Assembly (NCBI RefSeq): GCF_006442815.1
Contig: NZ_VFVL01000014.1
Coordinates: 1-64,000 of the forward strand
Reading direction: 5' to 3'
Source of the DNA: Mesorhizobium sp. B2-4-3
GTDB lineage: Bacteria; Pseudomonadota; Alphaproteobacteria; Rhizobiales; Rhizobiaceae
DNA length: 64,000 nt
A program made the translations under genes and the position numbers. Under the pieces are notes generated by a model. It did not search any database. It saw only the letters and a list, made by a program, of their open reading frames with translations, and was not told the DNA's origin. Below, one piece after another: positions 27,255-35,550 of this stretch; within the stretch, counting starts at the first letter, position 1, and each line of letters opens with the position of its first letter.

Positions 27255-29331
27255 TCTTCTTTTCTCCAAGCACCAGCAAGGCATCCGCGATCCAGGCGCC
27301 CTTGCCTTTGGCGCAGACAATCAGCGGGTTAATGTCGAGTTCCTCGATCTCGCCTTCGTTCTTCTGGACGAAGTCGGCAATGCCGGCGATGGCGTCGATG
27401 GCCGCATGGACATCGGCCTTCGGCCGGCCGCGATAGCCTTCGAGCAGCGGATAGAGCTTCAATCCACGCAATGCCGCCTCGATGTCGTCGCGCGTCGCCG
27501 GCAACATCAAGGTCACGCTGTCGCGCAGCAGCTCGACCAGCACGCCGCCGGTGCCGAGCGTCATCACCACGCCGAACATCGGGTCGCGGGTGAAGCCGAC
27601 GATCAGCTCGGCGACGCCGTCGCGGACCATTCGCTCGGCATAGAGCCCGGTGCCGAGCGGCAGAAGGTCATGCGCGGCGGCGCTGACCGACTCGGCGTCC
27701 TTGAGATTCAGCCTGACAGCGCCGACTTCCGACTTGTGCGTGACGCCGAGCGCCTTCAGCGCCACCGGGAAGCCCAGCGTCATCGACGAGATCACCGCCT
27801 CGACCGCGTTGGAGGCGCGCTCGCCCTTCGGCACCGGCAGGCCGGCCTTGATCAGCCTTTCCTTGGCTTCGGCCTCGTCCGGCGTCACGTGTCTGGCTTC
27901 CGACGCGCCCGCGGCCGTGGTGTCGACAGGTTGCGCCTGCGGTTCGCGCCAGGCCCAGCCGATGAAGGCGGCGGCTTGCGCGGCGTCCATCGCTTCCGAG
28001 ATGCCGAACAACGGCACCATTCCGCGCGCCATCAGCCCGGCGGTGTATTCCTCCGGCAGGTTTTCCGGCAGCGAGGAGACGATCGCGCCCTGCGCCTTGT
28101 TGGTCTTCAATGCCGCCTCGAAGGCGCGCAGCGTCGCCCACCAGTCGACGTCCGAGCAGCGGTCGGGGCGCGGGAAGTCGAGCACCAGCATGTTGAGGTC
28201 GAAGCCGCCCGACACCATCGCGGTGAAGGTGGCGGTCATCGCCGGCTCGTTGTTCCAGATGAAGGTGTGGTAGTCGAGCGGATTGGCGACCGCGACCAGA
28301 GGTCCGAGCGTCGATTTGACATGCGCGCGGTGCTGATCGGCAAGCGCCGGAAAATGCACCCAGCGGCCCTCGGCGCTGTCGGCCATCACCGAAGCCTCGC
28401 CGCCCGAGCAGCTCATCGACGAAAGCCTGTAGCCGGGCAAAGGACCGGTGACGTGCAGCAGCTTCAGCGCCTCGATGAAGGCGGGAATCGAATCGACACG
28501 CGCAATGCCGAGCCGCTTCAGGAACGCGCCGGAGGCGGCGTCCGAGCCGGCCAGCGAGGCGGTATGCGAGACGGTCGCCTGCCGCGCCTGCTCCGAGCGG
28601 CCGACCTTCATGGCGATGATCGGCTTCTCCAGCTCGCGGGCGCGCGCCGCCAGCCTTTCGAAGCCGGCTACGGAGTCGAAAGCCTCGATATGCAGGCCGA
28701 GCGAGGTGACGCGCTCGTCCTCGATCAGGCCGAGCGCCATTTCCGACAGGCCGGTCTGCGCCTGGTTGCCGGCCGTCATCAGGAAGGCGATCGGCAGGCC
28801 GCGCTTCTGCATCGTCATGTTGATGGCGATGTTGGACGACTGGGTGATGATGGCGACGCCCTTGCCGCCCTCGACCAGGCGGATGCCGCCATGCTGGTCG
28901 GGCCACAACAACGCGCCGTCGGCATAATTGATCAGGCCGTAACAGTTCGGGCCGATGATCGGCATCTGGCCGGCGGCGGCAACGAGCTCGGCCTGCAGCC
29001 GCTCGCCGTCCTCGTCATAGGCCTCGGTCTCGAGGAAGCCGGCGGCGAAGCAGACGGCGCCGCCGGCGCCGCGCTCGGCCAGCGCCTTGATCACCTCGAT
29101 GGTGAGATGCCGGTTGACGCCGACAAAGGCGGCGTCCGGTGCTCCGGGCAGGTCGGCGACGGAGCGGTAGGCCTTGCGGCCGGCGACCTCGTCCTTGGTC
29201 GGATGCACCGGCCAGATTTCGCCGGCAAAGCCCATCTTGATCGACTGCGCCACGACGGCGGCGGCCTGCGCCCCACCGAACACGGCGATCGATTTTGGGC
29301 GCAGGAGACGTTCGAGTTTATGCATGGCCAT
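27247..29331 (-). CDS. NDP-forming acyl-CoA synthetase (acetate--CoA ligase family)
   Basis: A 694-residue protein with the succinyl-CoA-synthetase-like layout fused in one chain: CoA-binding Rossmann domain (about 1-135, RPKSIAVFGGAQ at the start), flavodoxin-like ligase domain (about 150-450, with SCSGGEASVMADSAE), and ATP-grasp domain (about 475-694, with ALKALGVTHKSEVGAVRLNL and ELDINPLIV). In this operon it probably attaches CoA to gamma-butyrobetaine, crotonobetaine or carnitine, a job done in E. coli by the unrelated CaiC. This is inferred from context. Confidence 0.83.
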   Translation of the reverse strand: MAMHKLERLLRPKSIAVFGGAQAAAVVAQSIKMGFAGEIWPVHPTKDEVAGRKAYRSVADLPGAPDAAFVGVNRHLTIEVIKALAERGAGGAVCFAAGFLETEAYDEDGERLQAELVAAAGQMPIIGPNCYGLINYADGALLWPDQHGGIRLVEGGKGVAIITQSSNIAINMTMQKRGLPIAFLMTAGNQAQTGLSEMALGLIEDERVTSLGLHIEAFDSVAGFERLAARARELEKPIIAMKVGRSEQARQATVSHTASLAGSDAASGAFLKRLGIARVDSIPAFIEALKLLHVTGPLPGYRLSSMSCSGGEASVMADSAEGRWVHFPALADQHRAHVKSTLGPLVAVANPLDYHTFIWNNEPAMTATFTAMVSGGFDLNMLVLDFPRPDRCSDVDWWATLRAFEAALKTNKAQGAIVSSLPENLPEEYTAGLMARGMVPLFGISEAMDAAQAAAFIGWAWREPQAQPVDTTAAGASEARHVTPDEAEAKERLIKAGLPVPKGERASNAVEAVISSMTLGFPVALKALGVTHKSEVGAVRLNLKDAESVSAAAHDLLPLGTGLYAERMVRDGVAELIVGFTRDPMFGVVMTLGTGGVLVELLRDSVTLMLPATRDDIEAALRGLKLYPLLEGYRGRPKADVHAAIDAIAGIADFVQKNEGEIEELDINPLIVCAKGKGAWIADALLVLGEKKNG

Positions 29332-29342
29332 CTTTTCGTTTG

Positions 29343-29389
29343 AGCCTGATCTTTCCCCAAAACCGGTCCCCGGTTGAGGTAATCATGCT
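29343..29389. repeat. Degenerate rhizobial palindromic unit
   Basis: CCTGATCTTTCCCCAAAACC...GGTAATCATGCTC resembles the palindromic unit inside murQ (10349-10398). It fills the whole space between the acyl-CoA dehydrogenase stop and the synthetase start. Confidence 0.45.
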
Positions 29390-30553
29390 CTAAGCTCCGA
29401 ACGGACGCAGCAGCGCCCGCGAAATAATATGTCGCTGAATCTCCGATGTGCCTTCCCAGATGCGCTCGACGCGGGCATCGCGCCAGATGCGCTCCAGCGG
29501 CAGGTCGTCCATCAGACCCATGCCGCCATGGATCTGGATGGCTTCGTCGGCGACAAAGGCCAGCATCTCGGTGGCCTTCAGCTTGGCCATCGCCATGTCC
29601 TGGTCGGTGACGGTGCCCTGATCGTACTTCCAGCCGGCTTCGAAGACCATCAGGTCGGCGGCCTTCAGTTCCGTCGCCATGTCGGCGAGCTTGAAGGAGA
29701 CGCCCTGGAACTTGCCGATCTGCTGGCCGAACTGCTGGCGCTGCGCGGCATATTCGATGGCGTGCGACAGCGCGCGCTCGGCGCGGCCGAGGCAGGTTGC
29801 GCCGACCTGTAGCCGCGTGGCCCCCAGCCACGAATTCGCGACATCAAAACCCTTGTGCACCTCCCCGAGCACCTGGGACGCCGGCAGCCGGCAATCGTCG
29901 AATTCGAGGATCGAATTGGTGTAGCCGCGATGCGAGACATTGCGGTAGCCGTCGCGCACCGAAAAACCCTTGGTGCCCTTGTCGACGAAGAAGGCGGTGA
30001 TCTTCTTGCGCTTGCCGCGCGGCGAATCCTCTTCGCCCGAGGCCATGAAGACGATGGCGAAGTCGGCGATGTCGGCATGCGAGATGAAATGCTTGGTGCC
30101 GTTGAGCACCCAGTCCGAGCCGTCCTGCACCGCGGTCGCCTTCATGCCGCGCAAGTCGGAGCCAGCGCCCGGCTCGGTCATCGCCAAGCAGTCCCACTTC
30201 TCACCGCGAATGCAGGGGAAGAGGTATTTCTCGCGCTGCTCCGGCGTGCCGGCAAGCAGGATGTTGGACGGACGCGCCACGCAGGTCCAGTGCAGCGCGT
30301 AGTTGGCGCGGCCGAGCTCCTTCTCGTAGAGCAGCCAGCTCACCGTATCGAGGCCGGCGCCGCCGACATCGGCCGACATGTTGGCGGCGTAGAGCCCGGC
30401 ACCGATCGCCTTGGCCTTCAATTCGTCGATCAGCTCGCGGCGCAGCACGCCGGTGCGCTCCACCTCGCGCTCATGCGGATAAAGCTCGTTCTCGACGAAG
30501 GCGCGCGTCGTCTCGACGATGAGCTTCTGTTCTTCCGAAAGACCGAAATGCAT
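29390..30553 (-). CDS. Acyl-CoA dehydrogenase, probable gamma-butyrobetainyl-CoA dehydrogenase
   Basis: A 387-residue flavoprotein. It has the FAD/substrate motif MTEPGAGSDLRGMKA near residue 130, the R-Q-Q-F-G-Q-Q-I-G-x-F-Q segment near 270-281, QIHGGMGLMDDLPLERIWRD near 340, and the catalytic-base region WEGTSEIQRHIIS near 367. It would oxidise gamma-butyrobetainyl-CoA to crotonobetainyl-CoA with electrons passed to ETF. Four bases separate its start from the carnitine dehydrogenase stop, so the two are cotranscribed. Substrate is from context. Confidence 0.88.
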   Translation of the reverse strand: MHFGLSEEQKLIVETTRAFVENELYPHEREVERTGVLRRELIDELKAKAIGAGLYAANMSADVGGAGLDTVSWLLYEKELGRANYALHWTCVARPSNILLAGTPEQREKYLFPCIRGEKWDCLAMTEPGAGSDLRGMKATAVQDGSDWVLNGTKHFISHADIADFAIVFMASGEEDSPRGKRKKITAFFVDKGTKGFSVRDGYRNVSHRGYTNSILEFDDCRLPASQVLGEVHKGFDVANSWLGATRLQVGATCLGRAERALSHAIEYAAQRQQFGQQIGKFQGVSFKLADMATELKAADLMVFEAGWKYDQGTVTDQDMAMAKLKATEMLAFVADEAIQIHGGMGLMDDLPLERIWRDARVERIWEGTSEIQRHIISRALLRPFGA

Positions 30554-30557
30554 CGCC

Positions 30558-31697
30558 TCAGCCCTTCTTCTTGCTCTTCTTCGCCTTGTCGGCCTTCCCA
30601 GCTTTTGTCGGCTTTTCAGCCTTTGCCGGCTTCGCGGCTTTCTTCGCCGGCTTGGTCGCCTTGGCCTTTGCGACGGCCTTGGCTGGGGTCTTCTTCGCCG
30701 CCAGCTTGGCGAGCTGCCTGGTATAGTCCTTGTGCAGCGCGCCGGCGCCCCAGCCCTTGCCCTTGTTCTGTTTCGACAGTGCTTCCATGATCGCGACCAG
30801 ATTGTCGTCGCGGATCTTCTCCAATTCGCGGATCGAAAGGCCATGCGCCTGCTCGTCCGACTGCGTGGCGATGAGGTCGACCAGCTCGTCGTTGAATTCC
30901 GGCACGTCCATCAGCTTGGTCCACGGCCATTTCAGGCAGGGTCCGAACTGCGCCATGAAGTGGCGCATGCCGGCCTCGCCGCCGGCGACGCGATAGACCT
31001 GGAACATGCCCATCTGCGCCCAGCGCAGGCCGAAGGAATAGCGCATGATGTCGTCGAGTTCCTCGACGGTGCAGATGCCGTCCTTGACCAGCCACAGCGC
31101 CTCGCGCCAGGCGGCTTCGAGCAGGCGGTCGCCGACGAAAGCCTCGATCTCCTTGCGCACCACCACCGGCTTCATGCCGATCGAGGCGTAGAGCTCCTTG
31201 GCCACCTCGATCGCCTCGGGGAACGTCTGCTCGCCGCCGACGATCTCGACCAGCGGCAGGAGATAGACCGGGTTGAACGGATGGCCGACCACCAGCCGCT
31301 CCGGGTGCTTCTTCATCGCCACCTGCATGTCGGTCGGCTTGATGCCGGAGGTCGAGGAACCCACAATCGCATTGGCCGGCGCATGCGCGTCGATCTCGGC
31401 CAGCACCTTGTGCTTGAGGTCGAGCCGCTCCGGCACGCTCTCCTGGATGAAATCGGCGTCGGCCACCGCCTCGGCGATGGTCTTGGCGAAGGTGAGCTTG
31501 CCTTCCTTGGGCAGGCCGCCGGCCAGCATCTGCTTGTAGGCGCGGCGCGCGCCTTTCATGACCTCGCCCACCTTGCGCGACGCTTCCGGATCCGGATCGA
31601 AGATCGACACGTCGATGCCGTTCAAGAGCAGCCGCGCCACCCAGCCAGCGCCGATGACACCGCCGCCGATGGCGGCCGCCTTGTTGATGATGCTCAT
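30558..31697 (-). CDS. L-carnitine 3-dehydrogenase with a lysine/alanine-rich C-terminal tail
   Basis: A 379-residue member of the 3-hydroxyacyl-CoA dehydrogenase fold that oxidises L-carnitine to 3-dehydrocarnitine with NAD+. It has the NAD motif AAIGGGVIGAGW near residue 8, QESVPERLDLKHKVL near 97, SSTSGIKPTDMQ near 120 and GHPFNPVYLLPLVEIV near 145. The enzyme core ends near residue 330. The last 45 residues are 19 lysines mixed with Ala and Pro, like a histone-H1 tail. Many rhizobial homologues are instead fused to a betainyl-CoA thioesterase at this end, which is missing here. ATG 31697 sits 5 bases past the HD gene. Confidence 0.88.
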   Translation of the reverse strand: MSIINKAAAIGGGVIGAGWVARLLLNGIDVSIFDPDPEASRKVGEVMKGARRAYKQMLAGGLPKEGKLTFAKTIAEAVADADFIQESVPERLDLKHKVLAEIDAHAPANAIVGSSTSGIKPTDMQVAMKKHPERLVVGHPFNPVYLLPLVEIVGGEQTFPEAIEVAKELYASIGMKPVVVRKEIEAFVGDRLLEAAWREALWLVKDGICTVEELDDIMRYSFGLRWAQMGMFQVYRVAGGEAGMRHFMAQFGPCLKWPWTKLMDVPEFNDELVDLIATQSDEQAHGLSIRELEKIRDDNLVAIMEALSKQNKGKGWGAGALHKDYTRQLAKLAAKKTPAKAVAKAKATKPAKKAAKPAKAEKPTKAGKADKAKKSKKKG

Positions 31698-31702
31698 GCT
31701 CG

Positions 31703-32326
31703 TCAGGCTCCGGTTCTCGTCTTGGCTGTTTCGGGATCTGTGAGGGCCACGCGCTCGCCGGCACGGATCACCGCCGGGTCGTAGGCCTTGCGGGCGAAGA
31801 CTTCGAGCACGAAGGGCCGGAAGAACTCGACCGGCAGCGTCTCGTAGTCGGGGTCGAAGCTCGACTGGTCCCAGCGCTCGCAGAACCGGTCGCAGTCGTC
31901 GAAATAGAGGTGGCCGGCGAAGCGGTCGCGCGCGTGCGGGTTGCCGCCCAGATGATGCGCGTAATAGAGCCGCTGGAAGTCGCCGTGCTTTTCCACCACC
32001 CAGGTGCATTGCTCGCGCACGAAGGGTTTCAGGATCGCAGCCGCATATTCGTCATGATTGTAGGGCGCGTAGATGTCGCCGATGTCGTGCAGGACAGCGC
32101 AGGCGATCCAGTCGGTGTCGGCGCCGTCGCGCCAGGCGCGCGTCGCCGCCTGCAGCGAGTGGCCGAGCCGGGTGATCTTGTAGCCCGACAGGCCTTCATC
32201 GAGCTGCACAAGCGCGTCGAGCAGCCGGTCGCCGGTCTTGGCGGCGTAGTCGATCTCATGGGCGGTCAGGAATTCATAGTCTTCCTTGTCGCCATCCTTC
32301 ATCGCGGTGAACTTGACGGTTGTCAT
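31703..32326 (-). CDS. HD-domain protein in the carnitine operon
   Basis: A 207-residue HD-superfamily protein. Metal-binding residues are visible in TRLGHSLQAATRA near residue 55 and CAVLHDIGDIYAP near 78, followed by NHDEYAAAILKPFV and KHGDFQRLYYAHHLG. The family covers phosphohydrolases and, through MIOX-like relatives, oxygenases. The reaction here is unknown. It sits between the carnitine dehydrogenase and the BKACE gene with short gaps (5 and 16 bases), which ties it to carnitine use. It could act on a later intermediate, or stand in for the missing thioesterase; both are guesses. Confidence 0.8.
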   Translation of the reverse strand: MTTVKFTAMKDGDKEDYEFLTAHEIDYAAKTGDRLLDALVQLDEGLSGYKITRLGHSLQAATRAWRDGADTDWIACAVLHDIGDIYAPYNHDEYAAAILKPFVREQCTWVVEKHGDFQRLYYAHHLGGNPHARDRFAGHLYFDDCDRFCERWDQSSFDPDYETLPVEFFRPFVLEVFARKAYDPAVIRAGERVALTDPETAKTRTGA

Positions 32327-32342
32327 CTGCGACTCCCTCCAA

Positions 32343-33260
32343 TCACGCTGCGATCGGTGCCCGCTTGGTGAGGTTCAGCTTCTTGCGCACTTCCTCCGGC
32401 CCGAGCACGCGCGCGCCGAGATTGGTGACGATGCTCGCCGCGCGCTCGACCAACTGCGCGTTGGTCGCCAGAACGCCCTTGTCGAGCCACAGATTGTCTT
32501 CCAGGCCGACGCGGACATTGCCGCCGGCAAGCACGGCCGCCGCCGCATAGGCCATCTGGTTGCGGCCGATCGAGAAGGCCGACCAGTTCCAGGTCGAGGG
32601 CACGTTGTTGACCATCGCCATGAAGGTGTTGAGGTCGTCCGGCGCACCCCACGGCACGCCCATGCAGAGCTGCACCAGCGCATCCGGGTTGAGGACCTTT
32701 TCCTCGACCAACTGCTTGGCGAACCACAGATGCCCGGTATCGAAGGCCTCGATCTCCGGCTTGACGCCCAGCGCCGTCATCATGCCGCCCATGGCGCGCA
32801 GCATGCCGGGCGTGTTGGTCATCACATAGTCGGCCTCGGCGAAATTCATCGTGCCGCAATCCAGTGTGCAGATCTCCGGCAGGCACTGGCGCACATGCTC
32901 AATGCGGTTGGTGGCGCCGCCCATGTCGGTGCCCTTCTCGTTGAGCGGCAGCGGCGCTTCCGGCGAGCCGAACACCATGTCGCCGCCCATGCCGGCGGTG
33001 AGGTTCAGCACGACGTCTACGTTCGCCGCGCGGATGCGCTCGGTCACTTCGCGGTAGAGATGCACGTCGCGCCTGGGCTTGCCGGTCTCGGGGTCGCGCA
33101 CATGGCAATGGACGATCGCCGCACCCGCCTTGGCCGCGTCGATCGCCGAATCGGCGATCTGCTTGGGCGAGCGCGGCACGTGCGGGCTGCGGTCCTGCGT
33201 GCCGCCGGAACCGGTCACGGCACAGGTAATGAAGACCTCGCGGTTCATCGCAAGCGGCAT
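32343..33260 (-). CDS. BKACE-family (DUF849) enzyme, 3-dehydrocarnitine cleavage
   Basis: A 305-residue TIM barrel of the beta-keto acid cleavage family. It condenses 3-dehydrocarnitine with acetyl-CoA to give betainyl-CoA and acetoacetate. Zinc ligands are in AAIVHCHVRDPETG near residue 47, and the substrate loop LNLTAGMGGDM lies near 82. FMAMVNNVPSTWNWSAFSIG and GGNVRVGLEDNLW near 230 are typical of carnitine-type BKACEs. It is the first gene of the minus-strand carnitine operon, divergent from the AraC-type regulator. Confidence 0.87.
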   Translation of the reverse strand: MPLAMNREVFITCAVTGSGGTQDRSPHVPRSPKQIADSAIDAAKAGAAIVHCHVRDPETGKPRRDVHLYREVTERIRAANVDVVLNLTAGMGGDMVFGSPEAPLPLNEKGTDMGGATNRIEHVRQCLPEICTLDCGTMNFAEADYVMTNTPGMLRAMGGMMTALGVKPEIEAFDTGHLWFAKQLVEEKVLNPDALVQLCMGVPWGAPDDLNTFMAMVNNVPSTWNWSAFSIGRNQMAYAAAAVLAGGNVRVGLEDNLWLDKGVLATNAQLVERAASIVTNLGARVLGPEEVRKKLNLTKRAPIAA

Positions 33261-33286
33261 CTTGATCCTCCCAGATTCGATCGGCC

Positions 33287-33332
33287 GTGCATGCCACCCA
33301 GAAGCGGGAGCCGACAACGGCACGGCATGCGC
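33287..33332. promoter_or_regulatory. Candidate regulator site in the divergent carnitine promoter
   Basis: The 132-base gap between the BKACE gene and the regulator holds the inverted pair GTGCATGCC (33287-33295) and GGCATGCGC (33324-33332), 8 of 9 positions mirrored and centres 37 bases apart. The place fits an operator for the GlxA/CdhR-type activator. The assignment is inference. Confidence 0.4.
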
Positions 33333-33392
33333 GGGGAATTCATCAAGAATGCCCGACTTGCCGAAAACTGTTTTGCGTTTTACGAAGCTCTC

Positions 33393-34373
33393 ATGATCAA
33401 AAGCGAAAAGCCGTCCATCTTTCGCTCCGAGCCGGAGAAGCTCAAGGTGACGTTCCTGGTGTTCTCGGGCTCGTCCATCATGTGTGTCGCCTCGGCCGTC
33501 GACCCGTTGCGCGCCGCCAACCGCATCTCGGGCGAGACGCTGTTCGACTTCAAGCTGGTGTCGGTCACGGGCGAGGCGCCGGTCACGACATGCGGCCTTC
33601 CGGTGGCGGTCAGCGGGCGCTTCGACGCGGCCGAGCCGACCGATATGCTGGTCGTCGTCGCCGGCTTCGGCACGCAGAACTACGCCACTTCGGCGTTGCT
33701 CGCCGGCCTTCGCCGCGCTGCTCGCGCCGCCCGCGCCTGCGGCGGCGTCGAGGCCGGCACCTGGCTAGTAGCGCGCGCCGGCCTGCTCGAGGGGCGCAGC
33801 GCCACCACGCACTGGGAGGACATGGAGGACTTTTCCGCCGCCTTCCCGGGCGTCGACGTGCGGCCGGACCGCTATGTCATCGACGGGCCGGTCTTCACCT
33901 CCGGCGGCGCTTCGCCGACCTTCGACCTGATGCTGCATCTCATCCGCACCCGGCTCGGCATGGCCGCCGCGCTCGATGTGGCGAGCGTCTTCATCTACGA
34001 CCAGGCGCGCGCAGCGACCGACGCGCAGCCGCTGGTCTCGCTCGGCCGGCTCGACGGCTACGATCCGCGGCTTGCCCAGGCGATCCGGCTGATGGAAGCG
34101 CATGTCGACCAGCCGCTCACCATCGACGCGGTGGCCAGGCGCGCCGGCGTGACGGCGCGGACGCTGGAAAGCATTTTTCGCAAATCGATCGGCGAGACGC
34201 CGGGCGCTTATTATCTGAGACTGCGCCTCAGCGCCGCCCGCCGTCTCGTCGTCGACACGCGCATTGCCATGGCCGATATTGCCGGGCGTACAGGCTTTTC
34301 GTCCGCCGCGGCATTTTCCAGGGCATTTTCGAGAGCGTTCGGCGAGGCGCCGGTCAGGCTGAGGCGCGGCTGA
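33393..34373 (+). CDS. GlxA-family AraC transcriptional regulator (CdhR-like)
   Basis: A 326-residue activator. The N-terminal DJ-1/PfpI-like domain (about 20-190) opens with VTFLVFSGSSIMCVASAVDP and has the degenerate GVEAGTWLVARAGLL near 115, and the AraC double helix-turn-helix lies at about 225-326 (VARRAGVTARTLESIFRKSI and IAGRTGFSSAAAFSRAF). CdhR of Pseudomonas has the same layout and activates carnitine genes. It is divergent from the carnitine operon and probably switches it on with carnitine. Its last 20 bases overlap the convergent HAD gene. The start has only a weak GAAG site. Confidence 0.87.
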   Translation: MIKSEKPSIFRSEPEKLKVTFLVFSGSSIMCVASAVDPLRAANRISGETLFDFKLVSVTGEAPVTTCGLPVAVSGRFDAAEPTDMLVVVAGFGTQNYATSALLAGLRRAARAARACGGVEAGTWLVARAGLLEGRSATTHWEDMEDFSAAFPGVDVRPDRYVIDGPVFTSGGASPTFDLMLHLIRTRLGMAAALDVASVFIYDQARAATDAQPLVSLGRLDGYDPRLAQAIRLMEAHVDQPLTIDAVARRAGVTARTLESIFRKSIGETPGAYYLRLRLSAARRLVVDTRIAMADIAGRTGFSSAAAFSRAFSRAFGEAPVRLRRG

Positions 34374-35127
34374 TTATCCAGTCGGTCGCTGCCGCCAGAT
34401 CGTCGACCAACGCCGTGGGCGCCGGATCGAAGCGCGTTTCGTCGCCGGGGCGGTATTTGCCCGTCCGCACGAGCAGCGCCGCGCCAAGCCCGGCGCTGAA
34501 CGCGCCGGCGACATCGCTCTCCGCGTCGTCGCCGACCATGACCGCATCGGCAGCCGGGCAGTTCAAATCGGCAAGCGCCGAATGGAAGAAATCCGGCGAC
34601 GGCTTGCCGAGCACGACAGGGCTTCGGCCGCTGGAGAATTCGAGGGCCGCGACGAACGCGCCGGCGTCGAGGCTGAGCTGGCCGTCGGCATCCTTGAAGG
34701 TGCGGTTGGTGGCCAAAGCCACAAAATCGGCGCCGGCGATCAGCTCGCGGAAAGCCCGGTTGAGGCTGGCGTGGTCGAAGGACTCCCCGGCATCGCCGAC
34801 GACGACAGCGCGGCCGTTACCGCCCTCCAGGCCCGAAAACTCGGCTTCGAGGTCGGGATGGACGAGCAGATGCGGCTGGCGCCCATGCCTGCGCAACCAT
34901 TCGATCGCAGCGCGCGCCGGCGTCAGCAATTCTTCATCCGCAACTTTGATGCCCATTGCGGCAAGTTGCGCGACGATCTTGCTGCGCGGCGAGCGTGTCG
35001 TGTTGCTGACAAAGCGGAGCGGCAGCCCGGCCTTGCGCAAACGCTCGACCGCAGTCACAGCACCTGCGATCGGGGTATCGCCATCATAGACGACACCCAC
35101 AAGATCAAGCAGCACCGCGCGTATCAT
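34354..35127 (-). CDS. HAD-superfamily (class IIA, LHPP-like) phosphatase
   Basis: A 257-residue HAD hydrolase. Motif I is LLDLVGVVYDG near residue 7, so the nucleophile Asp is present but the usual acid at +2 is Val. Motif II is FVSNTTRS near 39, the motif III lysine is in VLGKPSPDFF near 173, and motif IV is MVGDDAESDVAGA near 192. LHPP-type members also lack the second Asp. The substrate is unknown. It converges with the CdhR-like gene. Confidence 0.83.
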   Translation of the reverse strand: MIRAVLLDLVGVVYDGDTPIAGAVTAVERLRKAGLPLRFVSNTTRSPRSKIVAQLAAMGIKVADEELLTPARAAIEWLRRHGRQPHLLVHPDLEAEFSGLEGGNGRAVVVGDAGESFDHASLNRAFRELIAGADFVALATNRTFKDADGQLSLDAGAFVAALEFSSGRSPVVLGKPSPDFFHSALADLNCPAADAVMVGDDAESDVAGAFSAGLGAALLVRTGKYRPGDETRFDPAPTALVDDLAAATDWIISRASA

Positions 35128-35175
35128 CGGTGCAGGATGGAGAAGCCACCTCTTTTCGTCAAATCGTGGGGATTG

Positions 35176-35379
35176 TCAGGCGGCGTCGCGGCCTTCGCCG
35201 ACGATGCGCGTGCGCATGCTCTTGGCCAGCGCCGTTTCCAACCGCGCGGCGACCGCGCGGTCCCATTCATTTGTCTTGTGTCCGCCGTCTTTCGAATGCG
35301 GCAACGCCATCAGCCGGTCGATGATCGATCCGGTTTCGCCGGACGAAAGCAGGGCGTCGATTTCGCGTTCATGCTGCAT
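35176..35379 (-). CDS. Small conserved-looking hypothetical protein
   Basis: A 67-residue protein starting MQHEREIDALLSSGETGSII with charged helices and no membrane segment or signal. GGAGGCGAACCGAT precedes the ATG, a good ribosome-binding site, which is the main reason to accept it. I do not recognise the family. It lies 48 bases upstream of the HAD gene on the same strand and may be cotranscribed with it. Confidence 0.6.
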   Translation of the reverse strand: MQHEREIDALLSSGETGSIIDRLMALPHSKDGGHKTNEWDRAVAARLETALAKSMRTRIVGEGRDAA

Positions 35380-35550
35380 ATCGGTTCGCCTCCTTCTTCT
35401 TCACCCGCCACAGGAGCCACGTTTATACGAGTTCCGTGACGGCTGTTTGAAGGCAAGAGCGGGGCGATTAAGGGGCGGCTCAGGGCAAAACCTTGTCGTG
35501 AAGTTCTGCCCCGCGCCAATGCAATACGGTCGGGCATCCCGCCTGAGCGA

